Shown here piece by piece: positions 7,703-15,056 of a DNA stretch of 20,695 nt (position 1 is its first letter; each line of letters begins with the position of its first letter). The notes beneath the pieces are model-generated. The model did no database searches and was not told where the DNA came from. It worked only from the letters and a program-made list of their open reading frames with translations. The translations under genes were made by a program, and so were the position numbers. The stretch covers positions 1-20,695 of the forward strand of contig JANLSO010000010.1 of the NCBI GenBank assembly GCA_031362405.1. The letters run 5' to 3'. The DNA is from JANLSO01 sp031362405 (GTDB lineage Bacteria; Actinomycetota; Thermoleophilia; Miltoncostaeales; Miltoncostaeaceae).

Positions 7703-7770
7703 ACGAGATGGCCGGCGCATCGCCGACCTCCACTCCCCTGCCTATCGGATCCGCTCGCCGCGCCTTGAGA

Positions 7771-7784
7771 CCGGCGGACGCCGG
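7771..7784 (-). terminator. Hairpin immediately after the secDF stop codon
   Basis: CCGGCG-TC-CGCCGG begins on the base after the secDF TGA; sterically a 5-bp stem with a tetraloop. It is followed by TCTC, not a U-run, as in the tail-less terminators often proposed for high-GC actinobacteria. Confidence 0.4.
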
Positions 7785-10583
7785 TCAGGTCTTGCGGCGG
7801 CGCGGAACCTGCTGGTGACGACGTGGACGGCCACTCGGGGTGCGGGGTTCGCGCGGCGGCGCAGGCTCCCGAACTCCCCCTCCGGGCGCGACGTCGGGTG
7901 GGTCCTCGGGCGACGGCGTCGTCGGGGGATCCACATCGGGCGTGTCGGTTTCGGGGGGAGGCTCTTCGCCCGACTCGAGCAAACCCACGGTGGTTTCGGG
8001 CGGTGCCGCGTCGAGAGCGCGTTCTGCCCGTTCGAGCACGTCGAGATCGACGACATCTGAGTCTGACGAAACCCGGCTGGCCCGCTTTTCGAGCTTTGCC
8101 GTGCGCTTCTTCTGCTCAGGCTCGTGCTCTTTCCACAAGGCCGCGATCGGCGCGCTGATGATCACCGACGAGATACCACCGGCAAGGACACCCACCAACA
8201 GGGCGAAGGAGAAGTCTTTCAGCGTCTCACCACCGAACAGGAACAGCGCGAGGACCGGCAGAAGCGTCGCCAAGGACGTGATCAGCGACCGGATGATCGT
8301 CTCGTCGACCGACCGGTTCACGACGTCGCGGTAGCGCGAGTTACGCATCAACGGGGCGTTCTCACGGATGCGGTCGAAGACGATCACCACGTCGTACAGC
8401 GAGTATCCGAGGATGGTCAAGAATGCGGCAATCGTTCCGCTGGTGACCTCGCGACCGGTCACCGAGTAGATGCCGACCGACAGCGCGACGTCGTGCACCA
8501 CCGAAAGCACGGCCGGCAGCGCGAGCTTGTACTCGAACCGGAGCGTCAGGTACGCGATGACGATCAGCAGGCTGAGGATGATCGCGTAGATCGCGTTGCG
8601 GACGATCTGCTTGCCGAAGGTGGCTCCCACGGTTTGGATCTGGCGCGTGGCGAGCTGCACGCCGTACTTGGTATCGAGAGCCTCGTTCAGGCGGGTCTGC
8701 TCGGCGGCGGTAAGCGTCCGTGTCTGAATCTGGAAGCCCTCGACCGAGTTGCCCTTGAGGTTCTCGGAGAACCTCTGGACCTTTGCGGAACCGAGGCCCA
8801 AGTCGTTGACGACGGTGCGAATGCCGTCTTCTGTCGCGGGCCGTTCGAACCCGGTGCTGATGCGGGTGCCCGACTCGAAATCGATTCCGAGGTTCAGCCC
8901 GTTCATACCCAGCCAACCGAGCCCGAACAGGACGGGCACGGTCGAGATGACCATCCACAGGCGCCAGCGACCGACCCAGTCGAAGCTGATGCGGGTGCGC
9001 CCCTGCGAGATACCCATGATGCGGTCGTCGCGCATGAAGCGCGTGCCGATGAGCACCCCGAAGATCGCCCGCGTGGCGACGACTGCCGTGAACAGCGAGA
9101 TGAGCGTGCCGATGAGCAGCGTGAACGCAAAGCCCCGCGGGCCGGCGGTAGCGAACAGGAAGATCACTCCCGCGACCGCGAGCGTCACGACGTTCGCGTC
9201 GATGATTGCTGCGAGACCCTTCTTGTAGCCCGCCGACATCGCGGCCATGGCGCTCTTGCCCGCGCGTGATTCCTCGCGCACGCGTTCGAAGATGACGATG
9301 TTGGCATCCGCACTGATGCCGATCGTGAGGATCATTCCGGCAATGCCCGGCAGCGTGAGCGTGATCGGTATCAGCACGACCACCGCGTAGAGCAGCGCGG
9401 AGTAGATCAGCAGCGCGATCGCCGCGACAACCCCGAGCGCCCGGTAATAGAAGATGAGGAACGCGAGCACCAGACCGAGGCCGACCAGCCCAGCGATGAG
9501 GCCCTGGCGCAGTGACTCCTTGCCGAGGGTCGCCCCCACCTCGCGGCGACTGATCACCTCGAGGCTGATGGGGATCGCTCCGGAGTTCAGCTGGTCGGCG
9601 AGGAGTTGGGCCGACGTCGAGGTGAAGTTTCCCGAGATCTGCGCGCCACCGCTGACCGCCGGGTCGATGCCGCTCGGAAAGAACTCCTCGTAGCCGACAG
9701 ACGGTCGGCTGACGATCTCACCGTCGAGCACGACCGCGAACGTCTGATTCTCCTTGAGGCTCTGGCCCCGAACGGCGAGATCAGACGTCACCTTCTGGAA
9801 CTTCTTGTTGCCCTCGCCGGTGAAGCTCATCACGACGGCCGGTCCGCGATCAACTCCGAGCTGCTGCTGATTCGAACGGTCGACACGGGCGCTCGTTATG
9901 TCCTTGCCCACGAGGCCGGGGCGGTCCTGCAGGAGCAGGTACTGAGCGGGCCCGAACTCACCGGGACGAGTCGCCAGCTCCTCCCCGGGCTGAGAGACGA
10001 CCACCAGACCGGCAGGCACGGTGAGCTGCTCAACGCCGTCGGGCAAGACGTTGCCCGGGAACTGATTTAGGAGAGCCTGTTCTGTGACCGTCTCCTGGCC
10101 GACTTGGGCGTGGGGCGCACCCGTGCGAAATGCATAGAAGGTCGGCTTCTTCCCCTTCGGCTCCTGAGGATCGATCTTTGTGGCGCGTGTGACGGTCGCG
10201 AAGAGGCTCGTGTTCGGGCCGTCTTCGAGGTTGTCGGTGTAGTCATAAAAGCGCAGCTGCGCGGGCTTGATCAGATCCTCGACGACCTGCGGGTCGTCGG
10301 CACCCGGCAGGGAGACGACGATCTCGTCCTTGCCCTGGGTCTGGATCTCCGGCTCACTGACGCCGAACTTGTCGACGCGCCGACGGATCACCTCGACCGC
10401 GCGGTCGACCGACTCCGGCGTCACCTGGGCGTCAGGCGTGTCCTGTCCCTTGAGGATGACCTCGATGCCGCCCTGTAGGTCGAGTCCCAAGACCGCCGGC
10501 CGCAGGGCGATGGTCACAAGGCTTGCCGCCGTGAGACCGATCACCATCAGCAGCAGGAGGAGAGCGCGCCTCCCCGTGCCCAT
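7785..10583 (-). CDS. secDF: SecD-SecF fusion, protein-export accessory membrane protein
   Basis: A 932-aa inner-membrane protein of the RND family that uses the proton gradient to pull proteins through SecYEG on the outer face. The SecD half (1 to about 530) has TM1 (7-27), the D1 motif LDLQGG (34-39), a large external P1 domain, and five more membrane segments (about 358-515) with the proton-relay Asp in GISADAN (D426). The SecF half starts near 535, with the GIDFESG motif (566-572), its own external domain, and membrane segments from about 663, including YSLYDVVIVFDRIREN (D731). A long soluble tail (820-932) is acidic and Pro-rich and ends in an Arg/Lys cluster. Most actinobacteria encode SecD and SecF separately, so fusion in one uninterrupted frame is notable. 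The ATG overlaps the region just after the yajC stop (5-base gap), so the genes form an operon. Confidence 0.95.
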   Translation of the reverse strand: MGTGRRALLLLLMVIGLTAASLVTIALRPAVLGLDLQGGIEVILKGQDTPDAQVTPESVDRAVEVIRRRVDKFGVSEPEIQTQGKDEIVVSLPGADDPQVVEDLIKPAQLRFYDYTDNLEDGPNTSLFATVTRATKIDPQEPKGKKPTFYAFRTGAPHAQVGQETVTEQALLNQFPGNVLPDGVEQLTVPAGLVVVSQPGEELATRPGEFGPAQYLLLQDRPGLVGKDITSARVDRSNQQQLGVDRGPAVVMSFTGEGNKKFQKVTSDLAVRGQSLKENQTFAVVLDGEIVSRPSVGYEEFFPSGIDPAVSGGAQISGNFTSTSAQLLADQLNSGAIPISLEVISRREVGATLGKESLRQGLIAGLVGLGLVLAFLIFYYRALGVVAAIALLIYSALLYAVVVLIPITLTLPGIAGMILTIGISADANIVIFERVREESRAGKSAMAAMSAGYKKGLAAIIDANVVTLAVAGVIFLFATAGPRGFAFTLLIGTLISLFTAVVATRAIFGVLIGTRFMRDDRIMGISQGRTRISFDWVGRWRLWMVISTVPVLFGLGWLGMNGLNLGIDFESGTRISTGFERPATEDGIRTVVNDLGLGSAKVQRFSENLKGNSVEGFQIQTRTLTAAEQTRLNEALDTKYGVQLATRQIQTVGATFGKQIVRNAIYAIILSLLIVIAYLTLRFEYKLALPAVLSVVHDVALSVGIYSVTGREVTSGTIAAFLTILGYSLYDVVIVFDRIRENAPLMRNSRYRDVVNRSVDETIIRSLITSLATLLPVLALFLFGGETLKDFSFALLVGVLAGGISSVIISAPIAALWKEHEPEQKKRTAKLEKRASRVSSDSDVVDLDVLERAERALDAAPPETTVGLLESGEEPPPETDTPDVDPPTTPSPEDPPDVAPGGGVREPAPPREPRTPSGRPRRHQQVPRRRKT

Positions 10584-10588
10584 AGCCT

Positions 10589-10933
10589 CTACTCCGCCGG
10601 GGTTTCGGGGGTCGGGGGCACGTCTGCGGGTTCGGTCTCCGCGGGCGTCGTGTCGGTAATGATTCGGGCGACCGCGCCCTTGGCGATGCGGATCTCCGTG
10701 TCTTCGGCGACCTCGATGAGGACCGTGTCGGCTTCCTCGACCTCGGTCACGGTGCCGTAGATGCCGCCGGTCGTGACGATGTCATCGCCGACTGACAGCG
10801 CGGTGAGCAGCTTGCTCTGCTGCGCGCGCAGGCGCCGTTGAGGAAGGACGATGAAGAACCAGATGATGGCCGCGAAGATTGCGACGTAAACGAGGAGAAC
10901 CACCAGCCCAGCTCTCGATTCACTCGGGGGCAC
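10589..10933 (-). CDS. yajC: YajC, Sec translocase accessory subunit
   Basis: A 114-aa small membrane protein of the SecDF-YajC complex. It has one membrane segment (about 9-27, LVVLLVYVAIFAAIIWFFIVLP), then the conserved QRRLRAQQ and the YajC core with GDDIVTTGGIYGTVTEVEEADTVLIEVAEDTEIRIAKGAVARI, then a short Pro/Thr/Glu tail. The start is GTG at 10933, giving the short polar N-terminus usual for the family; no strong SD is visible nearby. It is first in the leftward sec unit and divergent from the PAP2 gene, with 96 bases in between that must hold both promoters. Confidence 0.93.
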   Translation of the reverse strand: MPPSESRAGLVVLLVYVAIFAAIIWFFIVLPQRRLRAQQSKLLTALSVGDDIVTTGGIYGTVTEVEEADTVLIEVAEDTEIRIAKGAVARIITDTTPAETEPADVPPTPETPAE

Positions 10934-11029
10934 TCAAAAGCGCGTCGACCTTAGCAGAGGCCTTCGACGACCCCCTTGCGCCCGTGTTTGGGAGTGCATC
11001 GGCCGCTGCCCCTGGTACCGTGAGCGCCT

Positions 11030-11848
11030 GTGACGCACCGCCGTGATTCATTCCTCGCGCGGGCGTGGTGGGCACGCTGGCACGGCGCCGCCGAGGTGGG
11101 TCTTTTCGCGCTGCTGATGCTGCTCTACGAGCTGCTGCGCGATCGGGTCGAGCCCGGCAGCCCGGCCCGCCCACTCGCCCACGCCGCCGACGTCGTCGAT
11201 GTCGAGCGCTCCGTCGGGCTCGCCATTGAGTCGGACGTCCAACGTCTCACCCACGACTTTCCGGGCGGCGAGTTCCTGACCTCGTGGATCTACACCATCG
11301 CCCACACGCCGGGTTTCATCGCCGTATTCACGGGGATTTGGTTCTTTCGTCGCCGCTGGTACCCCTTTGTGCGCAACTGGTTCTGGGCGACCAACGGGAT
11401 CGCCGTGGTCGTCTACTGGCTGTATCCGTTGGCGCCGCCGCGCTTTGCGGGCCTCGGCCTCGAAGATCCCACCAAGGTGACCCTCGAGCTCGGCGGCTCG
11501 CTCACGTGGTTCGAGCCGTTTCGCAACCTCTACGCGGCGATGCCGTCGATGCACGCCGGCTACACGATCTTCTACGCGATCACGCTGGTCCTCCTGCTTC
11601 GCGGGTCGCGGGTGCGCTGGCTCGCCGTTGCGTGGCCGATCGTGATGGTGTGGGTGGTGATGGCCACGGCTAATCACTTCTGGCTCGATGCGGTCGGGGG
11701 TGCGGCGGTCGTTGCGGCAGCCCTCGTACTCACGAACCTCGTCGCCCCGAGGCATATGCCCCGCCCCTGGAGCTACCGCCCCGGTGCGACGGGCGAGGCC
11801 CCTCCTGACGCGGCGCCCGTCGCCGAGCCCGTTGCCGGAATGCGATGA
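11030..11848 (+). CDS. PAP2/Aur1-like membrane phosphatase or phosphotransferase
   Basis: A 272-aa multi-pass membrane protein of the PAP2 superfamily, closest in style to the Aur1/Ipt1 (inositolphosphoceramide synthase-like) group. The catalytic motifs are clear: PSMHAGYT (172-179, His175) and NHFWLD (215-220, His216 and Asp220 as the nucleophile pair). Membrane segments lie near 22-37, 90-107, 119-133, 177-191, 197-213 and 222-238. The usual substrate is a phospho- or polyprenyl-phosphate lipid, with the phosphate removed or transferred. The GTG start at 11030 has no SD; a TACCGT 9 bases upstream would suit leaderless transcription. It overlaps the glycosyltransferase by 4 bases (ATGA), so the two should act on the same lipid or head group. 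Phosphatase versus transferase cannot be settled. Confidence 0.88.
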   Translation: MTHRRDSFLARAWWARWHGAAEVGLFALLMLLYELLRDRVEPGSPARPLAHAADVVDVERSVGLAIESDVQRLTHDFPGGEFLTSWIYTIAHTPGFIAVFTGIWFFRRRWYPFVRNWFWATNGIAVVVYWLYPLAPPRFAGLGLEDPTKVTLELGGSLTWFEPFRNLYAAMPSMHAGYTIFYAITLVLLLRGSRVRWLAVAWPIVMVWVVMATANHFWLDAVGGAAVVAAALVLTNLVAPRHMPRPWSYRPGATGEAPPDAAPVAEPVAGMR

Positions 11849-13035
11849 GCGACGGCCCCCTGAAGATCGCGATGGTCACCGAGTACGCCTACCCGGTTCT
11901 GGGTGGGGTGTCCGAGCATGTGCACTTCCTCAGCCGAGAGCTGGCCGCGCGCGGACACGAGGTCACAGTCGTGACCAGCCGGGCGCCCCGGGCCGCCCGC
12001 GCCAAGGCGCGCGTCCTCGATGCGGAGAACGCCGCGAGCAACGGCTACCGCACGAACCGCATCGGGCTCTCGATGCCGGTCTTCTCGAACGGTTCGATCG
12101 CGCGGGTCACGGTCGGGCTCGGCATCAGTGGCCGCATCCGCCGCGCCATCGCCCCGGCGGATGTCGTCCACTCCCAAGGCCTGGCGTCGCCCACTCTGCC
12201 CGTCTTCGCCCTGCGTGAATCACGGGCATCCGTGACCGTCGGCACCTTCCACACCTACTTCGACGGAGGACACTGGGCGCTGCGCATGTTCCGCGGGTTC
12301 GTCTCGCGAGCCCTGGCGCGGCTGGACCGCAAGATCGCGGTATCGGAGGCCTGCATCACGGCTCTGGCGCAGTACTTCCCGGGAACCTACGACATCGTCC
12401 CGAACGGGATCGATTGCGACTACTTTCATCCGATCGCCGACGAGAGCGAGCGCCACCCCGGGCCCCCGCGGATCCTCTTTGTCGGTCGCTTCGACACCCG
12501 CAACGGCCTGCACACGCTGATCGACGCGGCCGAGCTACTGACCCGCGAGGGTCGTGATTTCGTCCTACAGATCGCCGGCGACGGCCCGGCCCGCCCCCTT
12601 TACGAGCGACAGGCCAGGCGCGCCGGCATCTGGGACCGCACCGAATGGCTCGGTCTCGTGAAGGACGAGCGCCCCGAGCTCTACCGCCAGGCGGCCGTCC
12701 TTGCGGCCCCCTGCACCCTGGCCTCGTTTGGCGTCGTGCTGTTGGAAGCTTTTGCGAGCGGCACGCCCGTTGTCTGCGCCGACAACATCGGCTTTCGACA
12801 GGTGATCCGCGACGGCGCCCCCGGTCGGTTCGTGCCCGGCAGCGACCCCGCGGCGCTTGCGGTGGGCCTGGCCGAAGTACTCGACGACGACGCCCTGCGC
12901 GCAGACTGGGCCCTGCGCGGCCGCCAAGTGGCCCAAGAGCGCTACGCCTGGCCAATCGTGGCCGAACGCATCGAAGCCATCTACCGAGACGTTCTCGACC
13001 GCACCCCCGGCCGCGCCCCGGTGGCCCCTCTCTGA
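11845..13035 (+). CDS. GT4-family (GT-B fold) glycosyltransferase
   Basis: A 396-aa cytoplasmic or membrane-associated glycosyltransferase. The N-terminal acceptor domain starts KIAMVTEYAYPVLGGVSEHV (7-26), with the Gly-rich GGVSEHV loop. The donor domain has NGID (187-190), FVGRFDTRNGLHTLIDA (212-228), IAGDGP (243-248), and the donor-binding segment TLASFGVVLLEAFASGTPVV (291-310). Two usually conserved GT4 residues differ: the Lys of the R-K-G triplet is Asn220, and the first Glu of E-x7-E is Ala293 (the second, Glu301, is kept). The layout resembles PimA/MshA-like enzymes. It overlaps the PAP2 gene, suggesting glycosylation of a phospholipid or inositol-type head group; donor and acceptor are unknown. 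The ATG lies in the ATGA overlap. An intrinsic terminator follows at 13058-13080. Confidence 0.9.
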   Translation: MSDGPLKIAMVTEYAYPVLGGVSEHVHFLSRELAARGHEVTVVTSRAPRAARAKARVLDAENAASNGYRTNRIGLSMPVFSNGSIARVTVGLGISGRIRRAIAPADVVHSQGLASPTLPVFALRESRASVTVGTFHTYFDGGHWALRMFRGFVSRALARLDRKIAVSEACITALAQYFPGTYDIVPNGIDCDYFHPIADESERHPGPPRILFVGRFDTRNGLHTLIDAAELLTREGRDFVLQIAGDGPARPLYERQARRAGIWDRTEWLGLVKDERPELYRQAAVLAAPCTLASFGVVLLEAFASGTPVVCADNIGFRQVIRDGAPGRFVPGSDPAALAVGLAEVLDDDALRADWALRGRQVAQERYAWPIVAERIEAIYRDVLDRTPGRAPVAPL

Positions 13036-13057
13036 CGACCACGTTGAACGCCCGCCC

Positions 13058-13080
13058 ACACGGGCGTCGCCCCGTGTTTT
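13058..13080 (+). terminator. Intrinsic terminator of the PAP2-GT4 unit
   Basis: ACACGGG, six-base loop CGTCGC, CCCGTGT, then a run of T (13077-13080): a 7-bp GC-rich stem with a short U-tail, starting 23 bases after the glycosyltransferase stop. It is the best factor-independent terminator in the window. Confidence 0.7.
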
Positions 13081-13116
13081 GCGTCTCGGGCACCGGGGTT
13101 CTCGAAGAGCGCCGGG
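13081..13116. repeat. Direct repeat copy 1
   Basis: 36 bases matching 32 of 36 at 13408-13443; both copies follow a GTTTT run. It contains the centre GGGCACCGGGG. In the ruvB reading direction this copy reads ALFENPGARDA without a stop, whereas copy 2 carries the ruvB stop. Confidence 0.6.
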
Positions 13117-13157
13117 CCGCTCGCGTCGGCCGTGATTCGCGACCGCGCGACGCGCGA

Positions 13158-13190
13158 TGTCACACCCGGTGCCAGGCACCGGGTGTGACA
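13158..13190. repeat. Perfect 33-base palindrome (REP-like)
   Basis: Left arm TGTCACACCCGGTGCC, one central A, then its exact reverse complement: a 16-bp stem. The loop is too short for an ordinary terminator; as DNA it could form a cruciform. The same centre recurs at 13324-13354. Confidence 0.75.
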
Positions 13191-13323
13191 CGACAGCGCA
13201 CGGCAACAGGTCGAGTAGGTCGAGGAAGCCGCACCCAAGGGGTTTCTGAGAGAATCGGCATTCTCCGCCCACCCGCGAGCCGCAACCTTCTGGTTGAACC
13301 TCGGCACTCACGACGCCCGACGC

Positions 13324-13354
13324 GTCACCACCCGTGCCAGGCACCGACGGTGAC
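13324..13354. repeat. Imperfect palindrome related to the 13158 element
   Basis: Arms of 15 bases around a central A, with GTCACC outside and GTGCC/GGCAC inside. Four of 15 arm positions do not pair. The centre GTGCCAGGCAC is identical to that of the perfect palindrome, so the two look like members of one repeat family. Confidence 0.6.
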
Positions 13355-13407
13355 ATCACCAGACGCCGCGCTGCACGTCCACGGGAGCGGTCAGCTCTTT
13401 GTTTTCT

Positions 13408-13443
13408 GCGTCCCGGGCACCGGGGCTCTAGAAGAGCGCGGGG
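13408..13443. repeat. Direct repeat copy 2, overlapping the ruvB 3' end
   Basis: The second copy of the 36-base repeat; four substitutions separate it from copy 1. One of them (A at 13430 against C in copy 1) forms the ruvB TAG stop. CCCGG-TGC-CCGGG in the ruvB direction can fold as a 5-bp hairpin just after the stop. Confidence 0.6.
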
Positions 13444-14453
13444 TCCGTCGGGTCGGCGGGCGGTTCGAGGCCGAGGTGGCGGTAGGCTCGTGGGGTGATC
13501 ATCCGGCCGCGGGGGGTGCGCATCAGCAGGCCCTCCTGCAGGAGGTAGGGCTCGTAGACGTCTTCGATCGTGTCGGGCGATTCACCGACGCTGTCGGCCA
13601 GGGTGCCGAGCCCCACGGGGCGACCCTCGAAAACGACGCCGAGGGTGCGCAGGAGCTTGCGGTCGAGGTCTTCCAGGCCGAGCGCATCGACCTCCAGAAG
13701 GTCGAGGGCCTCCCCCGCCGCCGCTCCGTCGATCACGGCTTTCCCCTGCACCTGGGCGACATCACGCACCCGGCGCAGCAGCCGGTTCACGATCCGTGGT
13801 GTGCCGCGGGCGCGCACGGCAATCGCGGCGGCACCCGCGTCGTCGACCGCGAGATCGAGCAGCCGTGCGGAGCGCGAAACGATCGCCGCCAGCTCGTCGT
13901 GGTCGTAGTAGTCAAGTCGTTGGACCACCCCGAAGCGGCCGAGAAGTGGCGCCGACAAGAGGCCCGTCCGGGTCGTCGCCCCCACAAGGGTGAAGGGCGG
14001 CAGGTCGAGGCGCAGTGTGCGCGCCGAGGGGCCCTGCCCGAGGATGACGTCGATCTCAAAGTCTTCCATCGCCGGGTAGAGAACCTCCTCGACCGCACGG
14101 CCGAGACGGTGGATCTCGTCGATGAAGAGAACGTCCTTCGGCTGCAGCGCCGTCAAAACGGCCGCCAAGTCGCCTTTGCGTTCGAGTACCGGGCCGCTGG
14201 TGATGTGAAACTCGACGCCGAGCTCGTGGGCGACGATCGCCGCGAGCGAGGTCTTTCCGAGACCCGGGGGGCCTGCCAGGAGCACGTGATCGAGGGCATC
14301 TCCGCGCTGACGGGCCGCCTCGAGAAAGATCGCCAGCTGCCGGGTGACACGCCCCTGCCCGATGAAGGCGTCGAGCGACTTCGGGCGCAGCGACCGGTCG
14401 GCATCGTCTTCGCCGGGGGTCGACTCGCCCGTTGTCAGGCGCGGGTCGCTCAC
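13428..14453 (-). CDS. ruvB: RuvB, Holliday junction branch-migration ATPase
   Basis: A 341-aa AAA+ motor; two hexamers on RuvA pull DNA through the Holliday junction. Visible: the N-terminal LRPKSLDAFIGQ, Walker A GPPGLGKT (61-68), Walker B LFIDEIHRL (109-117), sensor stretch VGATTRTGLLSAPLLGRFG, then the winged-helix DNA-binding domain with RTPRGR near the C-terminus. Length is normal. The GTG start overlaps the ruvA stop by 4 bases (GTGA). The last codons and stop lie inside a 36-base repeat (13408-13443), so the very C-terminus may have been altered by the repeat. Confidence 0.97.
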   Translation of the reverse strand: MSDPRLTTGESTPGEDDADRSLRPKSLDAFIGQGRVTRQLAIFLEAARQRGDALDHVLLAGPPGLGKTSLAAIVAHELGVEFHITSGPVLERKGDLAAVLTALQPKDVLFIDEIHRLGRAVEEVLYPAMEDFEIDVILGQGPSARTLRLDLPPFTLVGATTRTGLLSAPLLGRFGVVQRLDYYDHDELAAIVSRSARLLDLAVDDAGAAAIAVRARGTPRIVNRLLRRVRDVAQVQGKAVIDGAAAGEALDLLEVDALGLEDLDRKLLRTLGVVFEGRPVGLGTLADSVGESPDTIEDVYEPYLLQEGLLMRTPRGRMITPRAYRHLGLEPPADPTDPALF

Positions 14454-15046
14454 GCGCGGCGCAGTCGCGTGAGGCCATAGCGCACGAGACCGGCGGTATC
14501 GGCGTCGGGCGGCGCGTCATCCAACGCGTGGGCTGCCTCATCAGGGGCGAAGCCGAGCGCGATCAGGCCCTCGCGGGCCTCCGCGAGCGGCCCGATCGGC
14601 ATCGACCGGGCGCCGGGGCGGGCGGGAGACCCTCCCGCCGCCATTTCGCCGAGACGATCACGCAGTTCCAAGACGATCCGCTCGGCGGTGCGCTTGCCGA
14701 CCCCTGTGGCCTCCTGAAGCCGGCGGCTGTCGCCGGTCGCCACCGCGTTGCGCAGGCCCGCCGGCGTATCGAGCCCACAGAGCGCCAATCCGATACGCGG
14801 CCCCACGCCGTTGACCGAGATGAACGCCTCGAAGAGGGCGCGCTCGTCGACAGAGGCGAAACCGTAAAGGTCGAGCGCGTCTTCGCGTACGACCAAGTAC
14901 GCCTGCAGGGAGACCTCCGACCCCACGCCGGGAAGTTCGCCCAGTGTGGTGGTCGAGACCGACAACTGGAGACCAACACCGCCGACCTCGACGAGCGCGC
15001 CTTCCGCTCCGAGCCCGACCAGTCGACCGCGGACAGAGCGGATCAT
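14450..15046 (-). CDS. ruvA: RuvA, Holliday junction-binding subunit
   Basis: A 198-aa tetrameric junction-recognition subunit. It has the N-terminal OB fold (MIRSVRGRLVGLG...), DLYGF near the end of that domain, the acidic turn of SVDERALFEAF, two helix-hairpin-helix motifs (NGVGPRIGLALCGL and TGVGKRTAERIVLELRDRL), an Ala/Pro/Gly linker, and the C-terminal RuvB-binding domain (about 150-198). I chose the ATG at 15046 because the family begins MI..V.G; an upstream ATG at 15127 adds 27 residues read from within ruvC. The SD (CCGAGGA) abuts the ATG with almost no spacer, and the ruvC stop is 10 bases upstream, so coupled translation is likely. Confidence 0.95.
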   Translation of the reverse strand: MIRSVRGRLVGLGAEGALVEVGGVGLQLSVSTTTLGELPGVGSEVSLQAYLVVREDALDLYGFASVDERALFEAFISVNGVGPRIGLALCGLDTPAGLRNAVATGDSRRLQEATGVGKRTAERIVLELRDRLGEMAAGGSPARPGARSMPIGPLAEAREGLIALGFAPDEAAHALDDAPPDADTAGLVRYGLTRLRRA

Positions 15047-15056
15047 TCCTCGGAAA

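Larger units (their letters stand above)
13036..13427. repeat. Repeat-rich non-coding gap between convergent GT4 and ruvB genes
   Basis: A 392-base gap with no credible gene. From left to right it holds the GT4 terminator, direct-repeat copy 1 (13081-13116), a perfect 33-base palindrome (13158-13190), a perfect 6-4-6 hairpin GAGAAT/ATTCTC (13250-13265), an imperfect palindrome with the same centre (13324-13354), and the start of direct-repeat copy 2 (13408-13443), which runs into ruvB. The recurring centre GTGCCAGGCAC suggests a REP-like repeat family; the frames open across it show the repeat-derived pattern VPGTG rather than a protein family. Confidence 0.6.

Noticed and set aside
8124..9269. 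A 381-codon + strand frame antisense to secDF
   Set aside because: It is Arg/Asp/His/Gln-rich, lacks any domain, and lies wholly inside a certain gene.
12981..13359. Small minus-strand frames in the GT4-ruvB gap reading VPGTG and TRCLAPGVTS repeats
   Set aside because: The peptides are translations of the palindromic repeats, without an SD or conserved domain.
13036..13427. CRISPR array in the repeat-rich gap
   Set aside because: The repeats are palindromes and a two-copy direct repeat at unequal distances, with no constant spacers and no cas genes.
12645..14480. A long open frame of 611 codons on the + strand across the GT4 end, the repeat gap and antisense to ruvB
   Set aside because: It overlaps two certain genes in the wrong frame or strand, is Arg/Gly-rich, and only reflects the lack of stops in high-GC DNA.
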